DNA from: Xylanibacter rarus
GTDB lineage: Bacteria; Bacteroidota; Bacteroidia; Bacteroidales; Bacteroidaceae
Assembly: GCF_001275135.1 (NCBI RefSeq)
Contig: NZ_LFQU01000002.1
Location: 62,001-126,000, forward strand
Length of the DNA: 64,000 nucleotides
Reading direction: 5' to 3'
The translations under genes and the position numbers were made by a program. The notes under the pieces are model-generated. The model had not been told where the DNA came from. It saw nothing but the letters and a program-made list of their open reading frames with translations, and made no database searches. How positions within the stretch are numbered: the first letter of the stretch is position 1; the number at the start of each line of letters is the position of its first letter. This document shows positions 53,733 through 62,986 of this stretch, one piece after another.

Positions 53733-54893
53733 TTACTGCAGCACCTCTGTGCCTTGTGCCACGCTCTCGGTCTCGGTGCTCTTTGTCCACGGCATTTTAT
53801 CCTTGGGCCACACGCCGTCTACGATGGGATAGGTAACGAGCTTTGAGGGGTCTATCACCACGTGCTTTATGCGCTTGCGGTGCCATGAGTAGGTGATATG
53901 CACCAGTCCGTCGCTCGTCTGTATCACTGCCGGATACGAATACTGCACGGCGCCGGTGCGATATTCAAGCACGGCGGCAGCCTCCCAGTCGATGCCGTTG
54001 CGTGTCATGGCCACGGTCAGTATGCCCCTGCCCTTGCGCCCGCCTATGGTGTCGTTGCGCGTAGAGTGGTTGTAGACAAGCAGATGGCGGCCGTCCTTCA
54101 GCGTAACGGCGTCTATGGCCGAGTTGTTGTTGGGCAGCGTGGTGTCGGTTATCGGGCCCCATGTCAGTCCGCCGTCGTCCGACCATGTCTGCGCTATCCT
54201 CGTGTCGGGTCCGCTGCCGTTGGGGCGTGCCAGCAGCTGCAGGCGCTTCTGCGAGTGTACGAGGAAGGTGGGCTGAATGAGCTTATATTTTGTTCCGGCA
54301 GGATCGCTCAGCGCCGGCGTCTTGGTCCATGTGCGGCCGTTGTCGGTGCTGCGCTCCACGTGTATGCGCTTGCCGGGCGCGTCCTGCAGGCTGGCTCCTG
54401 CCACGATGGTGCCGTCGTCGAGATACACGGGCTTGTTGACCACAGGACCTACGAAGCCTTTGGGCAGGGCCACGGGACGGCTCCACGTGAGGCCGTTGTC
54501 AGAAGAGGTTATCACGCGGCCCTCGTCTATCGTGGGGCAGAGATAATATATCTGTATGTCGCCTCCCTTGAGCTGCACCAGCACCGGATTGAACACCGTG
54601 CCACCTTCGCCGTCGGCTATGGCTACAGGCTCCTGCCACGTGCCGCCCTTGGGCTTGCGCGCCAGCCATATCTTTACGTCCTTGGCGCGCTCGCGCGTAC
54701 CGCCGAACCATGTGCATAGCAGAGTACCGTCAGACAGCTCCATTATAGACGATGCGTGACAGTCGCGCGTGGGCGACTTCATGAACACAAACTCCTCGAG
54801 CACTATGGCCTGCTTGCCCGGATCGGCCTTGCTGCCTGCCCATGCCGAAGCCGCAAGCAACAAGGAGCATAACAATATTGATAATTTCTGCAT
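53733..54893 (-). CDS. Sialidase-like six-bladed beta-propeller (BNR repeats), secreted
   Basis: 386 residues with a signal peptide (MQKLSILLCSLLLAASAWA). Asp-box-like turns are visible (SSDNGLTWSRPVALP, STDNGRTWTKTPAL, WSDDGGLTWGPITD), as is the conserved RDCHASSIMELSDGTLLCTW. This BNR_2 type sits in many pectin loci and is annotated as exo-alpha-sialidase-like, but sialic acid is unlikely here. A rhamnogalacturonan side-chain glycosidase is more plausible. The gap to the pectate lyase is 57 bp and to the next gene 28 bp, so all are one operon. Confidence 0.82.
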   Translation of the reverse strand: MQKLSILLCSLLLAASAWAGSKADPGKQAIVLEEFVFMKSPTRDCHASSIMELSDGTLLCTWFGGTRERAKDVKIWLARKPKGGTWQEPVAIADGEGGTVFNPVLVQLKGGDIQIYYLCPTIDEGRVITSSDNGLTWSRPVALPKGFVGPVVNKPVYLDDGTIVAGASLQDAPGKRIHVERSTDNGRTWTKTPALSDPAGTKYKLIQPTFLVHSQKRLQLLARPNGSGPDTRIAQTWSDDGGLTWGPITDTTLPNNNSAIDAVTLKDGRHLLVYNHSTRNDTIGGRKGRGILTVAMTRNGIDWEAAAVLEYRTGAVQYSYPAVIQTSDGLVHITYSWHRKRIKHVVIDPSKLVTYPIVDGVWPKDKMPWTKSTETESVAQGTEVLQ

Positions 54894-54921
54894 ATAATAT
54901 TAAGTTGTATTTAATGTTTTT

Positions 54922-56340
54922 TTATTTCACTGTAACAACCACACGGGCATAGCGCGTAAGGTGCGGCGTGCCGCTGTCGGTAACCTCACACACCACGTGT
55001 ATGGTCTGCCCGGACTTTGCATCGGCAGGAACTGTCAGCATTGCATTGACAGACCCGCTGTCTGATATATCAACAGAACCCGGATATGTGCCGGCCTCGG
55101 CATACTGCCACCAGCTGAAGGTGAGGCTGTCGCCGTCGGGATCGGAAGTGCCCGCAGCGCTAAGACTGACCTTGCTGCCCGGCTTGGCCTTTATGTCGGC
55201 ACTATGCGCCAGCACAACCACAGGCTGATGGTTGGCTTCTGCATAAGACTTGACGCACCAGTCGGCACGGGCCGCAAAATCGTTCTGCATTGCAGCGCTC
55301 CATCTCCACATCGGCTTAAAGTAAGCGCTGCGCTGTTCGTCGGTGGCAGTGCTGCCGGGACGAAGACTGCATCGCCCCCAGCCGTTATCGCCATACCAGC
55401 GGCCTTCAGGATACTTATATCCTTCAACAGGCACAGGGTCAAGCCATGTGTTCTCGCGCACCAGCACATAACGGCCACCCCATCCGCCCCATGAGGGATT
55501 CTCCAGATTACGCAGTCCGACATTTATTGTATGCAGGAAAGCCGGAGAGTCGCCCTCTGAACGGAAGTCGCCATTGTCATGAGCCTTATACGAACCACAC
55601 AAGGCACCATGATTCTGCAATATGTTTTCTTTCATCCATGCGCCTTCATAATACTTCTGCATATAATCAGGCTGAACCATTTTCCAGCGGTAGGCGATGG
55701 CCTCAAACTGGTCAGATATGATTGTCTTTATGTTGTATTTCTTCCAATGAGGGCGTATGTAAGCCTGATATGTGCTGTCCTGCTCCCATATAAGGAAGAG
55801 CCTCATCTTGTCTGCCACCTCGGCCATGCGCTCAGGATAAGTCTCCTCTATGGTCTTCAGCGCACGGGCTATGGTGTTCGTGCCTCCCCATGCCTGTATC
55901 CACACCGGGCGCTTGTCGGTATTGTCGAGCAGCACCTCAACAATACGCTGTGAGCCTTTAGTAACTTTGTCCATTTCACCTTCAGTCTCTACATTGCCAA
56001 GATAAGTACGGCTGCGCAAAAATTCAGGCGAAGGATATCTCCTGTCGTGCTTCAGCAGATTGGGATAGACCTCGGCATATGCATTCAGCGTAGGCTCCAT
56101 CCAGTCGTCACCGGCCCACTTGTGGCCATGCCAGTGATATTGCGAGCTTGATGTTATGATACCCTCAATGTCCCATTCGTTTGAATATAGGAGAAAACGC
56201 ACCAAAGAGCATTCATCGTCTATCTCGCCGTCGCTCGTCACGATAACTCTTGTTCTGTCATCCTGAGCCACAGCCTGGAACGGAGCGCCGCACAGCAATA
56301 TTACCAACGGCAAACTCCAAGCTAAAAATATTCTTCTCAT
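54922..56340 (-). CDS. DUF1593 (nucleoside hydrolase-like, Sde182-type) secreted protein, copy 2
   Basis: 472 residues with a signal peptide (IFLAWSLPLVILLCGAPFQA). RVIVTSDGEIDDECSLVRFL is the nucleoside-hydrolase-like Asp site. VWIQAWGGTNTIARALKTIE and SPSWGGWGG-like stretches (NPSWGGWGGRYVLV) follow. An Ig-like C-terminal module (SVDISDSGSVNAMLTVPADA) ends the protein. DUF1593 proteins bind plant wall polysaccharide in Saccharophagus; enzymatic function is unproven. It is a tandem paralog of the next gene, 27 bp away. Confidence 0.87.
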   Translation of the reverse strand: MRRIFLAWSLPLVILLCGAPFQAVAQDDRTRVIVTSDGEIDDECSLVRFLLYSNEWDIEGIITSSSQYHWHGHKWAGDDWMEPTLNAYAEVYPNLLKHDRRYPSPEFLRSRTYLGNVETEGEMDKVTKGSQRIVEVLLDNTDKRPVWIQAWGGTNTIARALKTIEETYPERMAEVADKMRLFLIWEQDSTYQAYIRPHWKKYNIKTIISDQFEAIAYRWKMVQPDYMQKYYEGAWMKENILQNHGALCGSYKAHDNGDFRSEGDSPAFLHTINVGLRNLENPSWGGWGGRYVLVRENTWLDPVPVEGYKYPEGRWYGDNGWGRCSLRPGSTATDEQRSAYFKPMWRWSAAMQNDFAARADWCVKSYAEANHQPVVVLAHSADIKAKPGSKVSLSAAGTSDPDGDSLTFSWWQYAEAGTYPGSVDISDSGSVNAMLTVPADAKSGQTIHVVCEVTDSGTPHLTRYARVVVTVK

Positions 56341-56367
56341 TTGAAACAGTATTTATTTTCAGTAACG

Positions 56368-57798
56368 TCATTTAACAACATTCACTATCACACGGCTATA
56401 TCGCGTAAGGCACGGCGTGCCGCTGTCGGTAACGGCGAGTATGATGTGCATCGTGCCGAGACGGCCGCCCTTGGGCACTATGAAGTAAGCGTCGCGGCTG
56501 TCGTGGCCCACTATCTTTAGCGGACTGCCCGTGCGCGCCGTAGCCACGTTGAAGGTTCCCGGCTCGGGATAGTAGAACCAGCTGTACGAAAGGCTGTCGC
56601 CGTCTGGGTCAGATGTGCCCAGGGCACTCAGCCTTATTGTGTCGCCCGTGGCGGCTGTCATCTCTGCCGGACATGCCAGTGCAGGCACAGGCGGATGATT
56701 GGCCTCACCGTAGTCCTTCACGGTCCAGTCCATGCGTGCTGCAAAGTCGTTCTGATAAGCCTCGCGCCAGCGCCATATCGTGGCCTTGTTGCTTGTGTGC
56801 CATGAGCCGTCGCAGCCCATCACCTCGTCTTGCGCGTCGGTCCATATCGGCCTTGTCTCAGGCTCAATAAACCAGCGCTCCATGCGCGGCTGATACAGCT
56901 CGTAGCGTCCGCCCCAGCTGCCCCAGTCGGGATGCTCGGCACAGCCCAGTCCGTTGTCAATGAGATACATAAACGTGGGCGAGTCGCCCTCCATCAGAAA
57001 CTTCATGTAGGGATACTGCTTGCCCAGCTCGCCCTTGCTGCGTATGTGCTCGTCGAGCCACGGATTGTCAACTATGCTGAAGTCGGCTCCGGCAAAGCGG
57101 CCGTGAAACTTGTCGCCGCTGATGCCGCTCCATGTGGCGTAATGGTATCCGCCAAGGCGATGGAAGCCCGGACTGACGATATAGAACAGGTCCTTGAACG
57201 TCTTTCTTATCCACACGCCGCTGTCGTCCTGATCTGAAATGGCATACACGCGGAGCTTCGACACAAAAGACTTAAGCTCGCTCTCGCTGCGCGTGGCCTT
57301 AACCTTCCACAGAGCCTGCGCCAGACAGTTGGGGCCGCCCCACACAAGCACCCACACCGGACGGCTGTCGCTGCGGTCTACGGCCTTGATTATCAGTTCG
57401 GATCCTTCAGAGTCCATGCCCTTGCCCACGGCGTGCATGCCGTAGTCGGGGCGTCCCTCCTTTATCACCGACAGCAGATAGTCGGCCGAGGGATAGCCCT
57501 TCTCGTGCTTCAGCAGGTTGTCTCTCACCTTGCCGTATGCCGTCACAATCTCGCGTATGCGCCATGCTGCCGTCTCCTTCTTCTGATGCACCGACGTTGT
57601 GGCAACAAGTCCCTCAACGTCCCACTGGTTAGAGTATGTCAGGAAGCGCACCATCGACATTGCGTCGTCTGGCTCGTTCTCAATGTCCGTAAGCACTATC
57701 ACGCGGGGCTTGCCTGCATTGCCTTTATCTGCCGCGAAAAGCCTCAGCGGCTGAAGCACGGCCATGACAACAAGCAGTAATGTAATCTTGATTTTCAT
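56368..57798 (-). CDS. DUF1593 (nucleoside hydrolase-like, Sde182-type) secreted protein, copy 1
   Basis: 476 residues with a signal peptide ([20 protein letters not shown]). [20 protein letters not shown] carries the Asp cluster typical of nucleoside hydrolases, a complete DxENEPDD form, whereas copy 2 has [48 protein letters not shown] and an Ig-like C-terminus ([20 protein letters not shown]) are shared with copy 2. It is first in the operon 57798-52285. No TAnnTTTG box is visible upstream, so an activator is likely needed. Confidence 0.88.
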   Translation of the reverse strand: MKIKITLLLVVMAVLQPLRLFAADKGNAGKPRVIVLTDIENEPDDAMSMVRFLTYSNQWDVEGLVATTSVHQKKETAAWRIREIVTAYGKVRDNLLKHEKGYPSADYLLSVIKEGRPDYGMHAVGKGMDSEGSELIIKAVDRSDSRPVWVLVWGGPNCLAQALWKVKATRSESELKSFVSKLRVYAISDQDDSGVWIRKTFKDLFYIVSPGFHRLGGYHYATWSGISGDKFHGRFAGADFSIVDNPWLDEHIRSKGELGKQYPYMKFLMEGDSPTFMYLIDNGLGCAEHPDWGSWGGRYELYQPRMERWFIEPETRPIWTDAQDEVMGCDGSWHTSNKATIWRWREAYQNDFAARMDWTVKDYGEANHPPVPALACPAEMTAATGDTIRLSALGTSDPDGDSLSYSWFYYPEPGTFNVATARTGSPLKIVGHDSRDAYFIVPKGGRLGTMHIILAVTDSGTPCLTRYSRVIVNVVK

Positions 57799-57999
57799 GA
57801 TATTAATATTTTCCGATTTTTAAATTGTAGATTATGTTCTGCTAATATAACATTTTTTGCGGCGAGGCACGCAACGCAAAGCACAAATAGCAGTCGAATA
57901 ATCAAAAATCAATATATCTGAAAGCCGCAGACATTAATCTCAAAGTTTTAAAAAGCAATAAAAAACAACGGTTTATTGCGCCATGTATAATAAAAAAGC

Positions 58000-58038
58000 T
58001 AATTTTGCACGACGACACGCAGTTGTTATCATAACAAC
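58000..58038 (+). promoter_or_regulatory. NtrC-type regulator promoter and 17-bp palindrome
   Basis: TAATTTTG (58000-58007) is an exact -7 box. GTTGTTAT (58022-58029), one C, ATAACAAC (58031-58038) is a perfect palindrome just downstream of the predicted start of transcription and 12 bp before the ATG. It fits an autoregulatory operator or an RNA hairpin masking the start. Confidence 0.55.
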
Positions 58039-58050
58039 ATTCTGACCTAC

Positions 58051-59439
58051 ATGGCAAGTATCCTTATAGTTGAAGACGACCTTACATACGCAACCATGAT
58101 GCAGACATGGCTGCGCAAAAAGGGTTTCACGGTTGAGAAAACAAGCTCTGTAAGCGCCGCGGCACGGGCTGTGACCGACGGCACAGGCTTCGACCTCATA
58201 CTGTCTGACCTCCGTCTGCCCGACCACGATGGTCTGTTTCTGCTCAACTGGCTGCGCAAGAAGAATATGCAGACGCCCTTCATCGTGATGACGAGCTATG
58301 CCGAAGTGCAGAATGCCGTGCTGGCCATGAAGTCGGGAGCGTGCGACTATATAGCCAAACCCGTGCAGCCCGACATCCTGCTGCAAAAGATAAACGATGC
58401 GCTCGACAGCCACAACGCAGCAGCAGCCGCCACGGCAGGAGCTACGCCGACGACAGCAGCAACACAAGCAGCCCACGACAACAACGCGGCGGCAGAACAG
58501 AAGACGCACACGGCCGCCAAGAAATACATAGAAGGCACGAGCGAGGCTTCGCGCCAGCTCTACGACTACGTAAACCTCGTTGCGCCAACGCCCATGTCGG
58601 TGCTCATTCTCGGAGCCAGCGGCACGGGCAAGGAGTATGTGGCGCGCCGCATTCACAGCCAGAGCAACCGCGCCGACAAGCCCTTCTTTGCGCTCGACTG
58701 CGGAGCCATACCCAAGGACGTGGCGGCATCAGAGTTCTTCGGATACACCAAGGGAGCCTTCACAGGCGCCACGACTGACAAGCGCGGAGCCTTTGAGGAG
58801 GCCAACGGCGGAACGCTGTTCCTCGACGAGGTGGGCAACCTGACCTACGACGTACAGGTGCAGCTGCTGCGTGCCCTTCAGGAGCGCAAGGTGCGCCCGT
58901 TAGGCTCGCCAAAAGAGATAAGCGTGGACATACGACTGGTGTGCGCCACCAACGGCAACCTGGCGCAGCTCGTGGCCGACGGAAAGTTCCGCGAAGACCT
59001 TTATCACCGCATCAACGAGTTCACCATATATATGCCCGAACTTAAAGACCGCGGCGCCGACCTGTTTCTGTTTGCCGACCTCTTTGTCAGTCAGGCCAAC
59101 GAGGAGCTGGGACGCAACGTGGCGGGATTCGACGACAAGGCGTCGGAGATGCTTGCGCGATACAGCTGGCCGGGCAACCTGCGCGAGCTTAACAACGTGG
59201 TGAAGCGTGCCACCCTGCTTACGCGCGGCTCATACATCGGCACCGAAGAGCTGTCGAAGGCCATGACGCGCCCCGTGAGACAGGAGCCCACAGCCCTACA
59301 CGACGAGCAGACCGAACGCCAGCGCATAATAGACGCCCTGCGCGCCACGGGCGGCAACAAAACCAAGACGGCCCAACTGCTCGCCATAGACCGCAAGACG
59401 CTGTATAACAAGATTCAGAAATACAACATCGAGGCGTAA
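58051..59439 (+). CDS. Sigma-54-dependent response regulator (NtrC family)
   Basis: 462 residues: receiver (phosphorylated Asp 53 in ILSDLRLPDHDG), a low-complexity Ala/Thr linker (about 135-160), an AAA+ domain and a Fis-type HTH. Walker A is GASGTGKEYVARRIH, the sigma-54 contact loop GAFTGA in YTKGAFTGATTD, Walker B GGTLFLDEVGNL. The HTH ends NKTKTAQLLAIDRKTLYNKI. It opens promoters with RpoN (6542-8050). No histidine kinase is beside it, so it is an orphan. It is divergent from the DUF1593 operon, a hint that it may activate that operon. Confidence 0.95.
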   Translation: MASILIVEDDLTYATMMQTWLRKKGFTVEKTSSVSAAARAVTDGTGFDLILSDLRLPDHDGLFLLNWLRKKNMQTPFIVMTSYAEVQNAVLAMKSGACDYIAKPVQPDILLQKINDALDSHNAAAAATAGATPTTAATQAAHDNNAAAEQKTHTAAKKYIEGTSEASRQLYDYVNLVAPTPMSVLILGASGTGKEYVARRIHSQSNRADKPFFALDCGAIPKDVAASEFFGYTKGAFTGATTDKRGAFEEANGGTLFLDEVGNLTYDVQVQLLRALQERKVRPLGSPKEISVDIRLVCATNGNLAQLVADGKFREDLYHRINEFTIYMPELKDRGADLFLFADLFVSQANEELGRNVAGFDDKASEMLARYSWPGNLRELNNVVKRATLLTRGSYIGTEELSKAMTRPVRQEPTALHDEQTERQRIIDALRATGGNKTKTAQLLAIDRKTLYNKIQKYNIEA

Positions 59440-59606
59440 CGGGCATTTGCCAATTGAGAATGGAGAATTGAAAATTATGATTACTCTTGTGGCGATTAAA
59501 AGGGTGATGCTTTAAGGCTACAAGTTTCACATATTAGTCAGCATAATTCATACTGAAGATTTGCATAGTCAACTTAACTCTATACATTCAGCAAAAACAT
59601 CGTAAC

Positions 59607-60944
59607 ATGATCAGGAGAATAATTATTGCGACTTTGGCCTTAATGTGCATCGTGCCATACACGGCCAAGGCGGACACAACTCTGAGCGAAAGAATATATA
59701 TACTTTCTTCTATATGGAAAGAAATAAGCAACAACTTTGCATTTCCTGAGAAATTCAAGGAGACTAATCCTGACAGTCTTTACAGATGCTATCTTACTAA
59801 GGTCTTGAATGCCGAAAGCGAACAGGAGTTTTCGGGCTTAATGACACAGTTCATGGCTCACTTCGACGAGGGACACACACGATTTAACGACAGCAACATC
59901 ATACGCTACAGGGTGCCGCTGATACTTACATGGGCTGGAGACAAACTGCTGATAACCAACACTACAAGGCAGCTAAAACCGCTGTTGCCTGTTGGCAGCG
60001 AGATTAAGAAGGTGGACGGCTTGACGCTCGACGAATATCTGCAAAGGCATGTCTATCCGTATGTTTCGGCTCCCAACATGGAATGGAGAAAGAGAAAGGC
60101 TCTCGACATATTCCTTACAGGCAAGGAAGGCGCGGAATTTCATATTGAGATAACGACTCCTAAGGGCAAGACCATAAACACAAAACTCATGACAAGCATA
60201 AGGAACTACGACGACACTGACGACTGGAGCATCAGACGCGACACGGCAAAATGCCGCATAAAGAAGCTGCCAGGCAACATCATGTATATGAAGATGAGCA
60301 CGTTCACGTTGCCCGGCACAATAAAAAGCGCTTTTGAGAATAACCTCTCTGATTTCTTGTCTGCCAAAGGCGTGATATTCGACATACGCGAAAACCGAGG
60401 AGGAACAGACGAGTCATGGCACAACATAATAAGACATATCGCCGACAGAAACACTAACATATTCGACGGCTTAAAGATTATGACAAGAGTGGCTAACACG
60501 GCCTACGAGATGTACGGCAAAAATGTCAGCCAACTGGCCGACTACTATAACGGCGTGGCCATGCAGCCCGTTCAGGAAGGCTGGTTCGTGATGAAGAACA
60601 ACACGCCCGACTCGTTGAGAATAACCGCCCCCGTTATAATTCTTGTTGACGGATTTACGGCATCGGCAGCCGAAGACTTTGCCGCAACAATGAAGAACCT
60701 GTCGCTCGGCAAGATTGTAGGCACGCCGACAGCGGGCGTGATAAGCAGTCCTAAATTCTGCAACTGGGGGCACGGCTACTCGTCGCTGATAGCTGAATGC
60801 CGCTTCACCAATCCCGACGGTTCAGATATTATCAACACCGGCATACAGCCTGACGTCTGCATAGAATATACCGAAAGCGACGCACTGGGCAAGACCGACT
60901 CAGCACTAGCGGCTGCGCTGAAGATGCTGAAAGGCAAAAAATAG
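59607..60944 (+). CDS. S41-family peptidase (C-terminal processing protease-like), secreted
   Basis: 445 residues with a signal peptide (MIRRIIIATLALMCIVPYTA). A weak PDZ-like region (VGSEIKKVDGLTLDEYLQRH) precedes the tail-specific protease core. MYMKMSTFTLPGTIKSAFEN and GVIFDIRENRGGTDESWHNI are typical; the catalytic Ser is in VDGFTASAAEDFAATM, and a conserved Gly-rich GKIVGTPTAGVIS follows. It would cleave C-termini of periplasmic or surface proteins. Its GC is lower than its upstream neighbour, and a short AATTGA-type repeat lies in the gap before it. Confidence 0.9.
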   Translation: MIRRIIIATLALMCIVPYTAKADTTLSERIYILSSIWKEISNNFAFPEKFKETNPDSLYRCYLTKVLNAESEQEFSGLMTQFMAHFDEGHTRFNDSNIIRYRVPLILTWAGDKLLITNTTRQLKPLLPVGSEIKKVDGLTLDEYLQRHVYPYVSAPNMEWRKRKALDIFLTGKEGAEFHIEITTPKGKTINTKLMTSIRNYDDTDDWSIRRDTAKCRIKKLPGNIMYMKMSTFTLPGTIKSAFENNLSDFLSAKGVIFDIRENRGGTDESWHNIIRHIADRNTNIFDGLKIMTRVANTAYEMYGKNVSQLADYYNGVAMQPVQEGWFVMKNNTPDSLRITAPVIILVDGFTASAAEDFAATMKNLSLGKIVGTPTAGVISSPKFCNWGHGYSSLIAECRFTNPDGSDIINTGIQPDVCIEYTESDALGKTDSALAAALKMLKGKK

Positions 60945-60980
60945 AACAAGACATCAACCCCTATCAAAACAAAATCATGA

Positions 60981-61029
60981 TTATGTCCGTTTTGCTATGC
61001 CATATAATGACTGAGCAAAACGGACATAA
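60981..61029. terminator. Long inverted repeat between converging genes
   Basis: Perfect 16-bp arms, TTATGTCCGTTTTGCT (60981-60996) and AGCAAAACGGACATAA (61014-61029), loop 17 nt. It lies between the S41 and DUF3592 genes and probably ends both, though the T-run is weak and the loop large. Confidence 0.65.
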
Positions 61030-61066
61030 CGCAATATATAAAGAACATTTATTTTATTATATGGCG

Positions 61067-61555
61067 CTAAGCATGCCGCTCTTTTTGCCGCTGCGGCCTG
61101 AGCATCAGCCACACCCCCGACATACATAACAGTCCTACGCCCAGCAGCGTAAACCATATGCAGCGCTCATTGCCCGGAATGCGCACGTCGTAGGGGTTAT
61201 CCGGATTATACAGCACCCCAATGCTGTCGCCTTCACTACAGAATGGCAGATAGCACTTCTCCGATATATATGTCTTGCCGTAGCGCTCTGTCTCGTAGCT
61301 TATGCGCATCTCCCAGTGCGTACGCCTCTTCCGGTGCCAGTATTCTCTCTTATAGCTGAGCTTGTCTATCACGCCGGTGGCATGGCCCAAAGCGCCTGAA
61401 GCCTTCGACAGCGACACAAAGCCGTAGACGCCTCCGCCGAGCATGAGCAGTCCTACGACAAAGAGCAAAAGACAAATAACCTTATTGCGAGACGACACCG
61501 CACATCTCCCCTCCGTGCCATGCTCCGAATATCGTTTATCTGTTGTGTATTTCAT
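61067..61555 (-). CDS. DUF3592-like membrane protein
   Basis: 162 residues: an N-terminal helix (VICLLLFVVGLLMLGGGVYG), a soluble middle domain (RREYW-type basic patch KREYWHRKRRTHWEMRISY, then EGDSIGVLYNPDNPYDVRI) and a C-terminal helix (IWFTLLGVGLLCMSGVWLML). The PDNPYDVR segment is the DUF3592 signature. The family function is unknown; the soluble domain is placed between two membrane helices. It is a single gene, convergent with the S41 peptidase. Confidence 0.82.
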   Translation of the reverse strand: MKYTTDKRYSEHGTEGRCAVSSRNKVICLLLFVVGLLMLGGGVYGFVSLSKASGALGHATGVIDKLSYKREYWHRKRRTHWEMRISYETERYGKTYISEKCYLPFCSEGDSIGVLYNPDNPYDVRIPGNERCIWFTLLGVGLLCMSGVWLMLRPQRQKERHA

Positions 61556-61575
61556 AATCTAAACCATTTCTGCTA

Positions 61576-61814
61576 CAAAGATAGCCAAAGGCGAGAGCAA
61601 TGGCAAATAAAAAACAGCAAAGTTTTTTCATTTGACACTGCCGAGCCGCACACTATCTTATTCAAAGATAGCCAAAGGCGAGAGCAACGACAAATAAAAA
61701 CAACAAAGGTTTTTTTCATTTGACACTGCCGAGCCGCATACTATCTTATTCAAAGATAGCCAAAGGCGAGAGCAATGGCAAAAAACGGCAAAGTTTTTTC
61801 ATCTGACTTTGCCT
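61576..61814 (+). repeat. 87-88-bp tandem repeat (2.7 copies) upstream of the EFR1 gene
   Basis: Copies start at 61576, 61663 and 61751 (steps 87 and 88). Each begins CAAAGATAGCCAAAGGCGAG, continues with a GCAA/CAAATAAAAA region and a T-run, and ends with GACACTGCCGAGCCGCA. The third copy is truncated. It lies immediately upstream of the promoter of the flavodoxin-ferredoxin gene. A short open frame across it is an artefact. Confidence 0.9.
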
Positions 61815-61823
61815 TAAAATTAT

Positions 61824-61831
61824 TATATTTG
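61824..61831 (+). promoter_or_regulatory. Promoter -7 box of the EFR1 gene
   Basis: TATATTTG, exact TAnnTTTG, 28 bp before the ATG. The nearest TTTG upstream is too close for a normal -33 box, so the tandem repeat just upstream may supply other contacts. Confidence 0.55.
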
Positions 61832-61859
61832 CAACAAAACAAACATCAGACAAAGAATA

Positions 61860-62621
61860 ATGAAAATATATAAAATATGCTTCAGCCCGACGGGCGGAAC
61901 CGAAAAGGTGGCTGGATTTATTGCCGCAAAGCTCGGCAGCGACATAGTAAACATTGACCTTACCGACCGCAAGGCCGACTTTAAGGGCGTTGCTCTCAAC
62001 GACGACGACGTGGCCGTGATAGCCGTTCCGTCGTATGGCGGACGCGTGCCTGCACCGGCAGCTGAACACATAACGCAGATAAGCGGCAACGGCGCAAGGG
62101 CCGTAATAGTATGCGTATACGGCAACCGTGCCTATGAGGACACTTTGGCCGAACTGCAAGACTGCGCCCTTAAGGCAGGATTCAGCATCGTAGCAGCCGT
62201 GGCAGCCATAGCCGAACACTCTATTGTCCGCCGATATGCCGCCAACCGCCCCGACCAGGACGATTATACCGCACTTAACAAATATGCCGAACAGATAGCC
62301 GCCAAGCTGAACAGCAACGACTCTGCCACGCCTGCAATACCCGGCAACAGACCATACAAGAAGGCAGGAAGCGTAGGCTTCGTGCCGCGCCCCACAGGCC
62401 AATGCACAAGCTGCGGCCTGTGCGCCTCTAAATGCCCGACAGGCGCTATCAGCACAGACAACCCTGCAAAGGTGGACAAGAAGGCCTGCATATCATGCAT
62501 GCGCTGCGCCGCCATATGTCCTCACGGCGCAAGAAAGGTGAACAGACTGCTCCTCTCTGCAGCAAACATAATGCTGAAGAAAGTATGCTCAACAAGAAAA
62601 GAATGTGAGCTTTATATCTGA
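61860..62621 (+). CDS. EFR1-type flavodoxin-ferredoxin fusion
   Basis: 253 residues. The flavodoxin half begins KIYKICFSPTGGTEKVAGFI, and AVPSYGGRVPAPAAEHI follows, giving the FMN loops. The C-terminal ferredoxin has two [4Fe-4S] motifs: GQCTSCGLCASKCPTGAI and KACISCMRCAAICPHGAR. EFR1 proteins are cytoplasmic electron carriers in anaerobes, with partners unknown. The gene is single. Its promoter sits behind a tandem repeat. Confidence 0.93.
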   Translation: MKIYKICFSPTGGTEKVAGFIAAKLGSDIVNIDLTDRKADFKGVALNDDDVAVIAVPSYGGRVPAPAAEHITQISGNGARAVIVCVYGNRAYEDTLAELQDCALKAGFSIVAAVAAIAEHSIVRRYAANRPDQDDYTALNKYAEQIAAKLNSNDSATPAIPGNRPYKKAGSVGFVPRPTGQCTSCGLCASKCPTGAISTDNPAKVDKKACISCMRCAAICPHGARKVNRLLLSAANIMLKKVCSTRKECELYI

Positions 62622-62838
62622 CATCACAGGGCGTATGACTGTTTCCGGCATCTTACCTACAAGATTCCCTACCCCTGACAGCAGCACTTATTTGTAAACA
62701 TTCTTCATATTTTCCCGACCATTTGACGCTCTCAGAACACGCATGCTCTTCGCCATGCTGCGGTCGGGCAGAAAAGGGCAAAAAACGGGGCGTTTTGTTA
62801 AGACACTGACTGACAGCGAGTTGCAGCAAATAAGCGTG

Positions 62839-62970
62839 AAAAGCGGAAGTGTTAAAAAACATAACCGGCCCACTTACGCATAAAAAGTGGCCCGTTTACG
62901 GATGAAAAGGTGTCATTTCTGAGGCTCAAACTTATGGTTTCAGGCTCAGAAATGGCTGATTTTAGTGGCA
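62839..62970 (+). repeat. 22-bp phased repeat array J (variant sequence, 6 units)
   Basis: Units start at 62839, 62861, 62883, 62905, 62927 and 62949. Cores include AAAAGTGGCCCGTTT and AAAAGGTGTCATTTC, close to array I. It lies downstream of EFR1. In 62622-63567 the other visible elements are two inverted repeats, a promoter and the leader RNA; no gene. Confidence 0.72.
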
Positions 62971-62986
62971 TTTTTCGGCTTATTTA

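Noticed and set aside
61520-61723. Short frame with repeated KDSQRREQ
   Set aside because: It is the translation of the 87-88-bp tandem repeat, not a protein.
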